Below, piece after piece: positions 57,288 through 64,000 of a stretch of 64,000 nt of DNA; positions within the stretch are counted from its first letter, which is position 1, and every line of letters starts with the position of its first letter. The notes beneath the pieces were generated by a model. The model was not told where the DNA came from and did no database searches. It was given only the letters and a program-made list of their open reading frames with translations. A program made the position numbers and the translations under genes. Location: contig CAVQYE010000017.1 in NCBI GenBank assembly GCA_963718065.1, positions 1 to 64,000 on the forward strand. The letters are read 5' to 3'. The stretch is from CAVPGP01 sp963718065 (lineage in GTDB: Bacteria; Actinomycetota; Thermoleophilia; Gaiellales; Gaiellaceae).

Positions 57288-57503
57288 ATGCCCGAGACCC
57301 ACGTTCCGATCAGCGAGGCCAACCCGGCCGATTGCACGCCGGACCACGAATGCGAACACCACGAGGCCGAGCATGAGCACGGGCCGGACTGCGGCCACGA
57401 GGCGGTGCAGCACGGCGACCACGTCGACTACGTCGTCGGCGGGCATCTTCACTTCCCGCACGACGGCCACTGCGACGACCACGGGCCCGTAGCCACGGCG
57501 TAA
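57288..57503 (+). CDS. small His/Cys/acidic-rich protein, probable metal binder
   Basis: 71 residues, ATG 57288 with AAGGAGG 10 nt ahead, and so clearly a translated gene. Contains about 17 His, four Cys and many Asp/Glu: CTPDHECEHHEAEHEHGPDC, GHEAVQHGDHVDYVVGGHLH and FPHDGHCDDHG. No signal peptide, cytoplasmic. The composition suggests zinc, nickel or copper binding or storage; it directly follows a two-metal peptidase, so metal supply to that enzyme is possible. I have seen similar unnamed small proteins in other genomes but know no function. Confidence 0.8.
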   Translation: MPETHVPISEANPADCTPDHECEHHEAEHEHGPDCGHEAVQHGDHVDYVVGGHLHFPHDGHCDDHGPVATA

Positions 57504-57519
57504 CGGCCCGTCGTGGGCG

Positions 57520-57898
57520 CTAGACGATCGTCGGCTTCGCGGCGGCGCACGCCGGAGCCGGCGTCGAGCTGAGGACGAAGTGGACGCCGTGCAGCTCTTC
57601 CAGCGACATGCCTGAGCCGGAGCCGCCGCCCGGGGCGACGTCGAGCACGAGCACGGGCCGGTTCCAGCGCTCGTACTGGTCGGCGTCGATGTAGAACGGG
57701 ACAGCCGGCGACCTCGCCGAGCAGCAGGTCGTTCGGCCCGAGCAGGAGCTCGCCGTCGGGGAAGCACATCGGGGAGCTGCCGTCGCAGCAGCCCCCCGAC
57801 TGGAAGAACATCAGCGGACCATGCTCGGCTCTCAGGCGCTCGATCTCCGCGACCGCGGGCTCGGTGGCGACGACTCCGGGAGACGGATCCGCTTGCAT
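57520..57898 (-). CDS. DUF779 domain protein (one frameshift)
   Basis: About 125 residues. ATG 57898; DPSPGVVATEPAVAEIERLR then HGPLMFFQSGGCCDGSSPMC, the family's QSGGCCDGS signature, and PDGELLLGPNDLLLGEVAGC. One extra base near 57695 breaks the frame; the rest reads LVLDVAPGGGSGSGMSLEEL, HGVHFVLSSTPAP and CAAAKPTIV, stop TAG 57520-57522. Known to sit next to acetaldehyde dehydrogenase genes, exactly as here (5 nt from the adh stop). Molecular function unknown; the Cys cluster suggests metal or redox chemistry. Confidence 0.88.
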
Positions 57899-57902
57899 CG
57901 GT

Positions 57903-59443
57903 CTAGAAGAACCCGAGTGGCTTCGGGTCGTAGGAGACGAGCTGCACTTCGTCTGCGTGTAGTGGTCGAGCATCATCTTGTGGTTCTCACGCCCGACGCC
58001 GGAGACCTTGTAGCCGCCGAAGGCCGCATGGGCCGGATAGAGGTGGTAGCAGTTCGTCCACACGCGGCCGGCCTTGATGCCGCGGCCCATGCGGAACGCC
58101 TTGCTCGTGTCCCGCGTCCAGACGCCGGCACCGAGACCGTAGAGCGTGTCGTTCGCGATCTCGAGCGCCTCGGCCTCGTTGCGGAACGTCGTCACCGCGA
58201 GCACCGGGCCGAAGATCTCCTCCTGGAAGATCCGCATGTCGTTCGTGCCCTTGAAGACGGTCGGCTCGAAGTAGAAGCCGCCCTCCAGCTCGCCGCCGAG
58301 GTGCGCGCGCTCGCCGCCGATCAGGAGCTCTGCTCCTTCCTGCTTGCCGATCTCGACGTAGCTCTCGATCTTCTCGAGCTGCGCGGTCGAGACCTGCGCG
58401 CCGAGCTGCGTCTCACGGTCGAGCGGGTGACCCTGGCGAATCGCGGCGATCCGCTCGAGCGCCCGGACCATGAACTCGTCGTAGATCGACTCCTCGATCA
58501 GCGCGCGCGACGGGCACGTGCAGACCTCGCCCTTGTTGAACGCGTAGAGGACGAGCCCTTCGACTGCCTTGTCGAGGAAGTCGTCGTCCTCGGCCATCAC
58601 GTCGGCGAAGAAGATGTTGGGCGACTTGCCGCCGAGCTCCGTCGTCGACGGGATGATGTTCTGCGCGGCGTACTGCATGATCAGCCGTCCGGTCACCGTC
58701 TCGCCGGTGAAGGCGATCTTGGCGATCCGCTTGCTGGTCGCGAGCGCCTTGCCGATCTCCGCTCCCGGGCCGTTGACGACGTTGATGACGCCCTCGGGCA
58801 CGATCTCCTCGAGCAGCTCCATCAGCTTGAGGATCGACCACGGGGTCGGGCTCGCCGGCTTCAGGACGACGGCGTTGCCGGCCGCCAGGGCCGGGGCCAG
58901 CTTCCACGCCGCCATCAGGAGCGGGAAGTTGAACGGGATGATCTGACCGACGACTCCGAGCGGCTCGCGGAAGTGGTACGCGACGGTGTTCTTGTCGATC
59001 TCCGAGATCGCTCCCTCCTCGCCGCGGATCACCGAGGCGAAGTAGCGGAAGTGGTCGGCGGCGAGCGGGATGTCGGCGGCGAGGGTCTCGCGCACCGGCT
59101 TGCCGTTCTCCCAGGTCTCGGCGACGGCCAGCATCTCGAGGTTCTCCTCGATCGCGTCCGCGACCTTGTTCAGGACGCGCGAGCGCTCCGTCGTCGAGGC
59201 TTCGCCCCAGGCGTCCTTCGCGGCGTGCGCGGCGTCGAGGGCGAGCTCGACGTCCTCCGGTGTCGAGCGCGGCACCTCCGTGAACGGCTCGCCCGTCACG
59301 GGCGTCACGTTGCTCGAGTACTCGCCCTGCACCGGTGCGACCCAGTGGCCGCCGATGAAGTTCTCGTAGCGCTGCTTCAGCTCGACGGGACTGTCGACCT
59401 GTCCCGGAGCCGAGAAGGTCAAGACCTTCTCGATGGTTGCCAT
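57903..59443 (-). CDS. aldehyde dehydrogenase, ExaC/AcoD (acetaldehyde) type (frameshift near C-terminus)
   Basis: About 513 residues. NAD-dependent oxidation of acetaldehyde or similar aldehydes to the acid; cytoplasmic. YENFIGGHWVAPVQGEYSSN, PLGVVGQIIPFNFPLLMAAW, AGNAVVLKPASPTPWSILKL (NAD site), KIAFTGETVTGRLIMQYAAQ, the catalytic Glu in TTELGGKSPN and catalytic Cys in FNKGEVCTCPSRALIEESIY. A one-base break near 57955, after LDHYTQTK, hides the true end QLVSYDPKPLGFF, stop TAG 57903-57905. ATG 59443 preceded by AAGGAGAAAG. CTCPSR is typical of the AcoD/ExaC branch. DUF779 gene follows in the same operon. Confidence 0.94.
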
Positions 59444-59624
59444 GACTTTCTCCTTCCGTCAGGCGTTCTCGGCCGCGAAATGCGGCTGCCCCGCGACGAT
59501 CACCGCGCAGCCGCGACGCCGTATCCGGAGAGGTTGCCGATCGGCCTGCGGGAAACCCGCAGCCGTCACCGCGTCGGATCGCTCCGCAGACCCGCAGCCG
59601 CCGAACGCCGGCGGAGCCGCGGGC

Positions 59625-59930
59625 TCAGGAGACGGCGGCCTGCGCGTTGTCGACCAGCGCCGCGATCTCGACGAACTCGATCCGCGGCCGGACGCCGTAC
59701 AGGCCGGTCACGCGTTCGGTCAACTCGTCGGAGAAGAACTGCGACGCAACGGCTTCGGATTCCCAGACATAGAAGTTCGTCGCGCGCTGTCGCTCCTCGT
59801 CGACCGTGAAGATCTTCAACCTCAGCCCCGGCATCCCCTCGAACGCCGCGCGGGCTTTCTCGGCGACGCCGATCACGCGCTCGCGGTCGAGCTCTCCGTC
59901 GTAGTCGAAACTCACGATCACGCCGACCAT
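59625..59930 (-). CDS. YdhR-like small monooxygenase-fold protein
   Basis: 101 residues from ATG 59930 (GGGAGG 5 nt ahead decides this over GTG 59936). VGVIVSFDYDGELDRERVIG, GMPGLRLKIFTVDEERQRAT, NFYVWESEAVASQFFSDEL and GVRPRIEFVEIAALVDN fit the ferredoxin-like dimeric alpha-beta barrel of the YdhR/ABM group. Substrate unknown. Lies upstream of adh on the same strand, 181 nt away; the gap contains GC-rich repeats (GCAGCCGC repeated) but no gene. Confidence 0.7.
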   Translation of the reverse strand: MVGVIVSFDYDGELDRERVIGVAEKARAAFEGMPGLRLKIFTVDEERQRATNFYVWESEAVASQFFSDELTERVTGLYGVRPRIEFVEIAALVDNAQAAVS

Positions 59931-60011
59931 CGGCACCTCCCGTTACGCAGTCGGATGATCGTACGCCTCGGCGCGAGCCTGATCCACCTGGGAATCGAGC
60001 GGATGCAGCGT

Positions 60012-61238
60012 TCAGTCGTCGACCGCGGACACCGGGTCGGGCGCGTCCGGCTCGTCCTCCTGCTCCTGCTCCTGGGGCTCGCGGGGATGAGTCTCGGCGG
60101 TGTGCCGCGCGGTGTGCGTCTCGGTCTCGGATTCCTCGGCGTGCTCGCCGGTGCGTTGAGCCGCGACCGGATCGGTCGCGCGCGACCTCGCCTCGACGGA
60201 GCCGGCGTCCTCGGGCTCCGCGTGGTCGCGGGGCTCGCCGGAGGACCGGCTCTCGCTCCAGCCGTCGCGTGCGTCCCGGGGGATCGTCTCGCCGGTTTCG
60301 GGCGTGTCGACGTTCCTCTTGACCTGTGCGGCTTCGCGCGCCGGGGAGCTCGCGAGCGCCGTCCGAATCGGCCGTTCGGCCGCGGGTGAGCCGGACGCGG
60401 CCACGGAGATCGTGCCCCGACGCGGCGCGACAGTCCCCGGTGCCGGCCGCTTCAGATGGGCGTCAGGTGCCTGCGCGGACGGGGTCGCCCTCCCGGCAGC
60501 CGGCGTGGGGTGGTGAGGCCGTTCGACCGCGACGCCGGTCGCGGTTGCCCCGGCCGCGAGCAGGGCGAGGAGCTTCCCCGTCGCCGGCACCCCGGCGACC
60601 TTCGCCGCCACGATGCCGCCCGTCCCCGCGGCGGCCGTTCCCGACGGGCCGGCGAAGCCGGAGATCAGATTCGCGAGCGAGTCACGCAGCGTGGCCGGGA
60701 GGACCAGCGCGCCGGCCACGTCGCGGAGCGGGCGCAGTTGGGCGTTGAGCGTGCGCCGGCTCTTGAACAGGAGCGACTCGACGGCACGGCCGGAGCGCCC
60801 GAGCGCCGCCGCGACCTCCTTGTAAGAGAGCCCGTAGAACTCGTGCAAGACGATCGCCTGGCGCTGGGCAAGAGGCAGTTCCGTGAGGGCGCGGTACAGC
60901 GCCTCGAGCTCCTCCTGCAGGTCGACCCGGCTGTCCGGGCCGGGCGTCCCGCCCGCATCGGAGTCGTTGAGCGGCACGACGTCCGGGCGGCGCTTGCCGA
61001 GCCGCCGGCGGCACTCGTTCCGTGCGATCGTCGCCAGCCACGCCGCGGGATCGTGGTAGGAACCGCCGCGAACGAGTGTCCTGTGGGCGGAGAGAAACGT
61101 CTGCTGGGCGGCGTCCTCGGCTTCCTCGCGGTTGCGAAGCATGATCCGGCAGAGGCCATAGACCATCCGCCCGTGCTCCTCGAAGAGCCGTGCCGCCTCG
61201 GCCCCCGGCGGGCTGTCGTGCTCACGGCGACGGATCAT
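60012..61238 (-). CDS. ECF-like RNA polymerase sigma factor with a C-terminal membrane segment and acidic tail
   Basis: 408 residues from ATG 61238; the frame is open further upstream but that part lacks homology. Region 2: LFEEHGRMVYGLCRIMLRNR and EEAEDAAQQTFLSAHRTLVR; AWLATIARNECRRRLGKRRP (2.4); region 4: LTELPLAQRQAIVLHEFYGL and SYKEVAAALGRSGRAVESLL. After about residue 195 comes a hydrophobic segment (GKLLALLAAGATATGVAV, 221-238), a Pro/Ala-rich stretch, then an acidic/His/Thr tail (EHAEESETETHTARHTAETH, EQEQEDEPDAPDP). Classical ECF sigmas end near residue 190, so the tail doubles the protein. The tail may tether the sigma or act as a built-in anti-sigma. Divergent from the operon at 61525-64000, its likely target. 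Confidence 0.88.
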   Translation of the reverse strand: MIRRREHDSPPGAEAARLFEEHGRMVYGLCRIMLRNREEAEDAAQQTFLSAHRTLVRGGSYHDPAAWLATIARNECRRRLGKRRPDVVPLNDSDAGGTPGPDSRVDLQEELEALYRALTELPLAQRQAIVLHEFYGLSYKEVAAALGRSGRAVESLLFKSRRTLNAQLRPLRDVAGALVLPATLRDSLANLISGFAGPSGTAAAGTGGIVAAKVAGVPATGKLLALLAAGATATGVAVERPHHPTPAAGRATPSAQAPDAHLKRPAPGTVAPRRGTISVAASGSPAAERPIRTALASSPAREAAQVKRNVDTPETGETIPRDARDGWSESRSSGEPRDHAEPEDAGSVEARSRATDPVAAQRTGEHAEESETETHTARHTAETHPREPQEQEQEDEPDAPDPVSAVDD

Positions 61239-61524
61239 CGGCGGCTGCCCGGGACGGATCGGCTGGGTCGTCTCAAGTCCCTGGGCAAGACTCTCCTCAT
61301 CGCTCGTGGCTCGCTCGACCCCGCAAGCCGTGCGAGGGTCCGGATTCTCGCACGTCCTCAGGATGCAAGACCCGCGGGACGGAAAAAACCCGCCCCGCTC
61401 GTGTGAGGCCGTCTCGGCGAGCTGTAAAGGCTTTGTAAAGGGCGGCCCGCGGCGGCGTGTTTTGACGGGCGGGTCGCTCTTTCCAAAGTGCACGCCGCTT
61501 TCCCCCGACCGAAGGAGACGCACG
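61239..61524. promoter_or_regulatory. divergent promoter region between sigma factor and ferric-reductase operon
   Basis: 286 bp. Ends in GAAGGAGACGCACG, the RBS of 61525. Upstream, GTAAAGGCTTTGTAAAG near 61425-61441 is a direct repeat of TGTAAAG in otherwise GC-rich DNA and could be part of an ECF-type promoter. The frame of the sigma gene is open through much of it, so a longer sigma N-terminus cannot be excluded. Confidence 0.4.
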
Positions 61525-62058
61525 ATGAAGAAGCGTCACGCCGCCCTCGTGTCCGTCCTGATCGCCGCCGCGGTCGCCCTCGGCGGCGTCGCCGCCGCAC
61601 GGACGATGTCCGCAGGCGCGACCGTCGACCCGAAGGCCAGTCCGGATCGCGCGATCAACGCCCGCCAGCACCGGCTCGACCTGCTCGAGCGATCGATCAG
61701 GAAGTCGCTCGCGAGTAAGCCTCCGGCGCTTCCGGCGGTGCCTCACTACGCACCGGTCTCGATCCCGTCCGCGACGCCGATCTCGATCCCGTCGCTCGCC
61801 CCGACCGCGCCGGCACCGACCCGTGCGGCCGACGACGCGCAGGCCCCGGCCGTCGCCTCGGTGGCTGCTGCGCCCACCCAGGCCACGACCGCGCCGGTCG
61901 CCCAGACGACGCCTACGACCGTCTCGGCCGGGGGTCACGAGGACGACGAGCACGAGGACGAACATGAGGACGAGCACGAGGACGGGCACTCAGGTCAGGG
62001 CGGACAGGCTCAGGGACAGGCGCCGGGCGATCAGACACAGCACGGCGAGGACGGCTAG
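61525..62058 (+). CDS. secreted/anchored protein with an acidic His-rich tail
   Basis: 177 residues. N-terminus MKKRHAALVSVLIAAAVALG then GVAAARTMSA is a signal peptide or anchor. Middle: INARQHRLDLLERSIRKSLA then a Pro/Ala/Thr-rich stretch (VSIPSATPISIPSLAPTAPA). Tail about 138-177: GHEDDEHEDEHEDEHEDGHS then Gly/Gln-rich GQGGQAQGQAPGDQTQHGED. The (HEDE)n-type repeat is a likely metal (Fe, Zn, Cu) binding surface outside the cell. First gene of the operon with ApbE and the ferric-reductase-like protein, and it resembles the sigma-factor tail in composition. No known family. Confidence 0.75.
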   Translation: MKKRHAALVSVLIAAAVALGGVAAARTMSAGATVDPKASPDRAINARQHRLDLLERSIRKSLASKPPALPAVPHYAPVSIPSATPISIPSLAPTAPAPTRAADDAQAPAVASVAAAPTQATTAPVAQTTPTTVSAGGHEDDEHEDEHEDEHEDGHSGQGGQAQGQAPGDQTQHGEDG

Positions 62059-62061
62059 GAC

Positions 62062-62583
62062 GTGGCGAATCACGTCGTGCGGCTCTACGCGCTCGCTGTC
62101 GGCGCGATCGTCTTCTTCGTCCTCTGGGCCACGATCGCGGCTCGTCCGTGGACGACTGCGAAGGCGAAGGCCGACCCGCGTCTTGCGCAGCTGAGCGTCC
62201 GCGAGAAGCGGCTCCGCCACGATGCGATCCTGGCGAACCGGATCGTCAAGCGGCGCTGGGCCGTGTATCGCGTGCGGCTGCGCCGGCGGGAGACGGAGAT
62301 CGCCTCCGCGCGCACCCGGCACGAGCAGGAACTGGCCGCCGCCCGGGCCGCGGCGGCGCGCCAGGCGGCGGCGATTCAAGCGGCTGCGCTCGCGGCCGCC
62401 GCCGCCCGCTCGCAGACCGTCGCCCCCGCCGCAGTGCGCACCGCAGGCCCGGTCGCGGCGGCTCCGGCTGTCGCCGCACCGGTCCGCGCAGCCGCCCCGG
62501 CCGCCACGCCCGCACCGCCGCCCCCGCCACCGCCGGTGGCCGTCGTCCGGTTGCCGCCGATCACCACGACGCACTCGTCTTGA
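62062..62583 (+). CDS. membrane-anchored Ala/Pro-rich protein
   Basis: 173 residues, GTG 62062, 3 nt after the upstream stop. One N-terminal TM (VVRLYALAVGAIVFFVLWAT, residues 5-24), then a basic helical region (EKRLRHDAILANRIVKRRWA, RRRETEIASARTRHEQELAA) likely to form a coiled coil, then Ala-rich and Pro-rich low complexity ending PPPPPPPVAVVRLPPITTTH. The Pro-rich end may span the cell wall. Ends with TTGA overlap into apbE. Family not recognised; the operon suggests an accessory of flavin or electron transfer at the membrane. Confidence 0.75.
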   Translation: MANHVVRLYALAVGAIVFFVLWATIAARPWTTAKAKADPRLAQLSVREKRLRHDAILANRIVKRRWAVYRVRLRRRETEIASARTRHEQELAAARAAAARQAAAIQAAALAAAAARSQTVAPAAVRTAGPVAAAPAVAAPVRAAAPAATPAPPPPPPPVAVVRLPPITTTHSS

Positions 62584-63470
62584 TCCACCGGCACGCATTC
62601 CACGCGATGGGCACGGAGGTGGAATGTCTGCTCGAGGGCGACGGTCGGCCGGAGGTGGCCGAGGCTCTGCGCGGGATCGAGCGCGAGTTCGAGCGCCTCG
62701 AGGAGATCCTCTCGCGCTTTCGTCCCGAGTCCGAGCTGATGCGGCTCAACCGCGAGGGCTCCCTGCACGCGAGCCCTGACCTCTTCCGCGTCGTCGAGCT
62801 CGCCCTCGACGCCCGCGAGCGGACCGGGGGAGTGTTCGACCCGACGATTCACGACGCCCTCGTGACCGCCGGCTACGACCGGACGTTCGAGGAGCTCGAA
62901 AGCGTTCGCGCGCAAGTCGCGGTCCTGCCGTCCGCCGCTCCCTCATGCCACGGGCGGGTCTGGATCGACCCGGAGACCCGCCTGATCGTTCTCGACGACG
63001 GCGTCCGCCTCGATCTCGGCGGAATCGCGAAGGGCGACACCGTCGATCGCGCCTGCGAGCTCCTCGGCTCGCTCGGCCCCTGCCTCGTCAACGCGGGCGG
63101 CGACGTCGCGGTCAGCGGGCAGCTCGAACGAGGCCCGTGGCCGGTGGGAGTCGACGTCCCCGCAGGGTCGCTGACCGTCGGCGTCGCGTCCGGCGGCCTC
63201 GCCACGTCGGGCCGCGACAGGCGGCGCTGGCTGCGGGACGGTGAAGAGCGGCACCATCTCATCGACCCGTCGACCGGCTCGCCGGCGGACACCGACCTCG
63301 TGCGCGTGACCGCGTGCGCGGGGCGCGCGGCCGAGGCCGAGGTGCACGCCAAGACGCTCCTTTTGGTCGGCGAGCGGGCGGCGACCGCCCGGGCGGACGC
63401 GGACGGGATTCCCTGCGTGCTCGTCACCGGGGACGAGCGCGTCGTGCTCGCCGGTGGGCTGGAGCCGTGA
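62580..63470 (+). CDS. apbE: FAD:protein FMN transferase
   Basis: 296 residues from TTG 62580, overlapping the upstream stop. Covalently attaches FMN from FAD to Thr/Ser of target flavoproteins, Mg-dependent. RHAFHAMGTEVECLLEGDGR (family start HxMGT), EEILSRFRPESELMRLNREG (S.fr..SEl..ln), RLDLGGIAKGDTVDRACELL, CLVNAGGDVAVSG and HHLIDPSTGSPADTDL (H.IdP.TG.P) are all present. Slightly shorter than usual (about 330) but complete. No signal peptide, so probably cytoplasmic. No FMN-binding-domain acceptor is encoded in the visible part of the operon. Confidence 0.95.
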   Translation: MIHRHAFHAMGTEVECLLEGDGRPEVAEALRGIEREFERLEEILSRFRPESELMRLNREGSLHASPDLFRVVELALDARERTGGVFDPTIHDALVTAGYDRTFEELESVRAQVAVLPSAAPSCHGRVWIDPETRLIVLDDGVRLDLGGIAKGDTVDRACELLGSLGPCLVNAGGDVAVSGQLERGPWPVGVDVPAGSLTVGVASGGLATSGRDRRRWLRDGEERHHLIDPSTGSPADTDLVRVTACAGRAAEAEVHAKTLLLVGERAATARADADGIPCVLVTGDERVVLAGGLEP

Positions 63471-64000
63471 AGAGCGACCCGACGATCTGGATCCTCGCCC
63501 GCTCGAGCGGGCTCGCCGCCTACGTATTCCTGACGCTGGCCGTCGTCGTCGGGACGAGCGTGAAGACCCGTCCGCTGGGGAAGATCGTCAAGCCGGCGAT
63601 CGCGACGGACCTGCACCGGTTCGTCGCGCTGATGGGGCTCGCTGCGGTCGCGGTCCACGGCGCCGCGCTCGTGCTCGACACGACCGTCCGGATCACGCCT
63701 CTCGATCTCCTGCTTCCCGGCCGGGTGGCCTACCGGCCGGTCTGGACCGGCGCGGGCGTGGTCGCCGCCGAGCTCATGCTCGTGATCTACGTCTCGTTCT
63801 CACTCAAGCGGTGGATCGGCGCGCGGGCCTGGCGGCTCGTCCATTGGGCGACGTACCCGCTCTTCGCCGTCGCCACGGTGCACGGGATCATGAGCGGCAC
63901 GGACAGTCCCGAGCCCTGGGCGGCCGAGCTCTACCTCGGCTCGGTCGCGCTCGTCGTCTTCGCGACGAGCCTGCGCATTCTGACCGCCGGAGCCGTGACC
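63467..64000 (+). CDS. ferric-reductase-like transmembrane protein, 3' truncated by window edge
   Basis: GTG 63467 overlaps the apbE stop; open to the window end (178 residues visible). TM segments: SSGLAAYVFLTLAVVVGTSV, DLHRFVALMGLAAVAVHGAA, GAGVVAAELMLVIYVSFSLK, WRLVHWATYPLFAVATVHGI and AELYLGSVALVVFATSLRIL. Paired His in HRF...VHG and VHW...VHG fit the b-type haem ligands of the FRE/MsrQ family. Probably carries electrons across the membrane, with flavinylated partners prepared by ApbE. A soluble FAD/NADH domain, if any, would lie beyond the window. Confidence 0.85.
   Translation, partial: MKSDPTIWILARSSGLAAYVFLTLAVVVGTSVKTRPLGKIVKPAIATDLHRFVALMGLAAVAVHGAALVLDTTVRITPLDLLLPGRVAYRPVWTGAGVVAAELMLVIYVSFSLKRWIGARAWRLVHWATYPLFAVATVHGIMSGTDSPEPWAAELYLGSVALVVFATSLRILTAGAVT

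Noticed and set aside
57821..59809. 662-codon + strand frame
   Set aside because: Antisense of the aldehyde dehydrogenase, whose catalytic motifs are all present.

Overview
High-GC bacterial chromosome segment with dense gene packing, frequent GTG starts and 4-nt stop/start overlaps. The style (PssD/PssE pair, FnIII/LamG/beta-helix exoproteins, DUF779 plus aldehyde dehydrogenase, ApbE plus ferric-reductase-like pair) suggests an actinobacterium, most likely of the Thermoleophilia (Gaiellales/Solirubrobacterales). That placement is inference; the window holds no rRNA or other phylogenetic marker I could use directly.

Layout. 1-5249 (+): five overlapping genes of a surface-polysaccharide cluster (asparagine synthetase, two GT2 and one GT4 glycosyltransferases, a methyltransferase), all cut by frameshifts. 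5261-19269 (-): an array of large secreted proteins built from fibronectin type III (FnIII) repeats, in one case a LamG domain, and a C-terminal right-handed beta-helix with a conserved Cys/Trp core; a TetR regulator (15547-16236) sits inside the array. 19469-22962: polysaccharide export and assembly (flippase, PssE/PssD-type split glycosyltransferase, a GT2). 23235-33760 (-): one giant secreted protein of about 3,500 residues (galactose-oxidase-like propeller, Ig-like, four LamG, many FnIII, an amidotransferase-like domain and a polysaccharide-deacetylase-like domain) carrying a 2.1-kb internal tandem duplication. 33907-42873: second half of the polysaccharide cluster (GT-C-like membrane protein, WecB-type epimerase, SDR epimerase, FAD oxidoreductase, GT2, second flippase, Gfo/Idh/MocA protein).

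42907-52587: housekeeping: membrane protein, an atypical NarL-type regulator, asd and lysC (aspartate pathway), a lipoprotein, recR, two single-domain cyclic-nucleotide-binding proteins, ybaB, dnaX, the SRP RNA and a conserved uncharacterised protein. 52621-59930: another FnIII exoprotein, an MFS exporter coupled to an M24 peptidase and a His-rich small protein, then aldehyde dehydrogenase with DUF779 and a YdhR-like protein. 60012-64000: an ECF-like sigma factor with a membrane-spanning acidic tail, divergent from an operon of a secreted acidic/His-rich protein, an anchored Ala/Pro-rich protein, ApbE and a ferric-reductase-like membrane protein.

How the genes fit together (inference): most of the first 43 kb makes, exports and decorates a surface glycan, with very large secreted beta-helix/LamG/FnIII proteins encoded between the glycan genes, so a joint role in the cell envelope or extracellular matrix is likely.

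Quality note: many genes have one-base frame breaks, worst at 1-12.3 kb and 28-40 kb, while 40.5-47 kb and 59-64 kb are clean. Conserved motifs resume in another frame directly after each break, which points to indel errors in a long-read consensus rather than decay. Broken genes are given as whole loci; internal coordinates are approximate.
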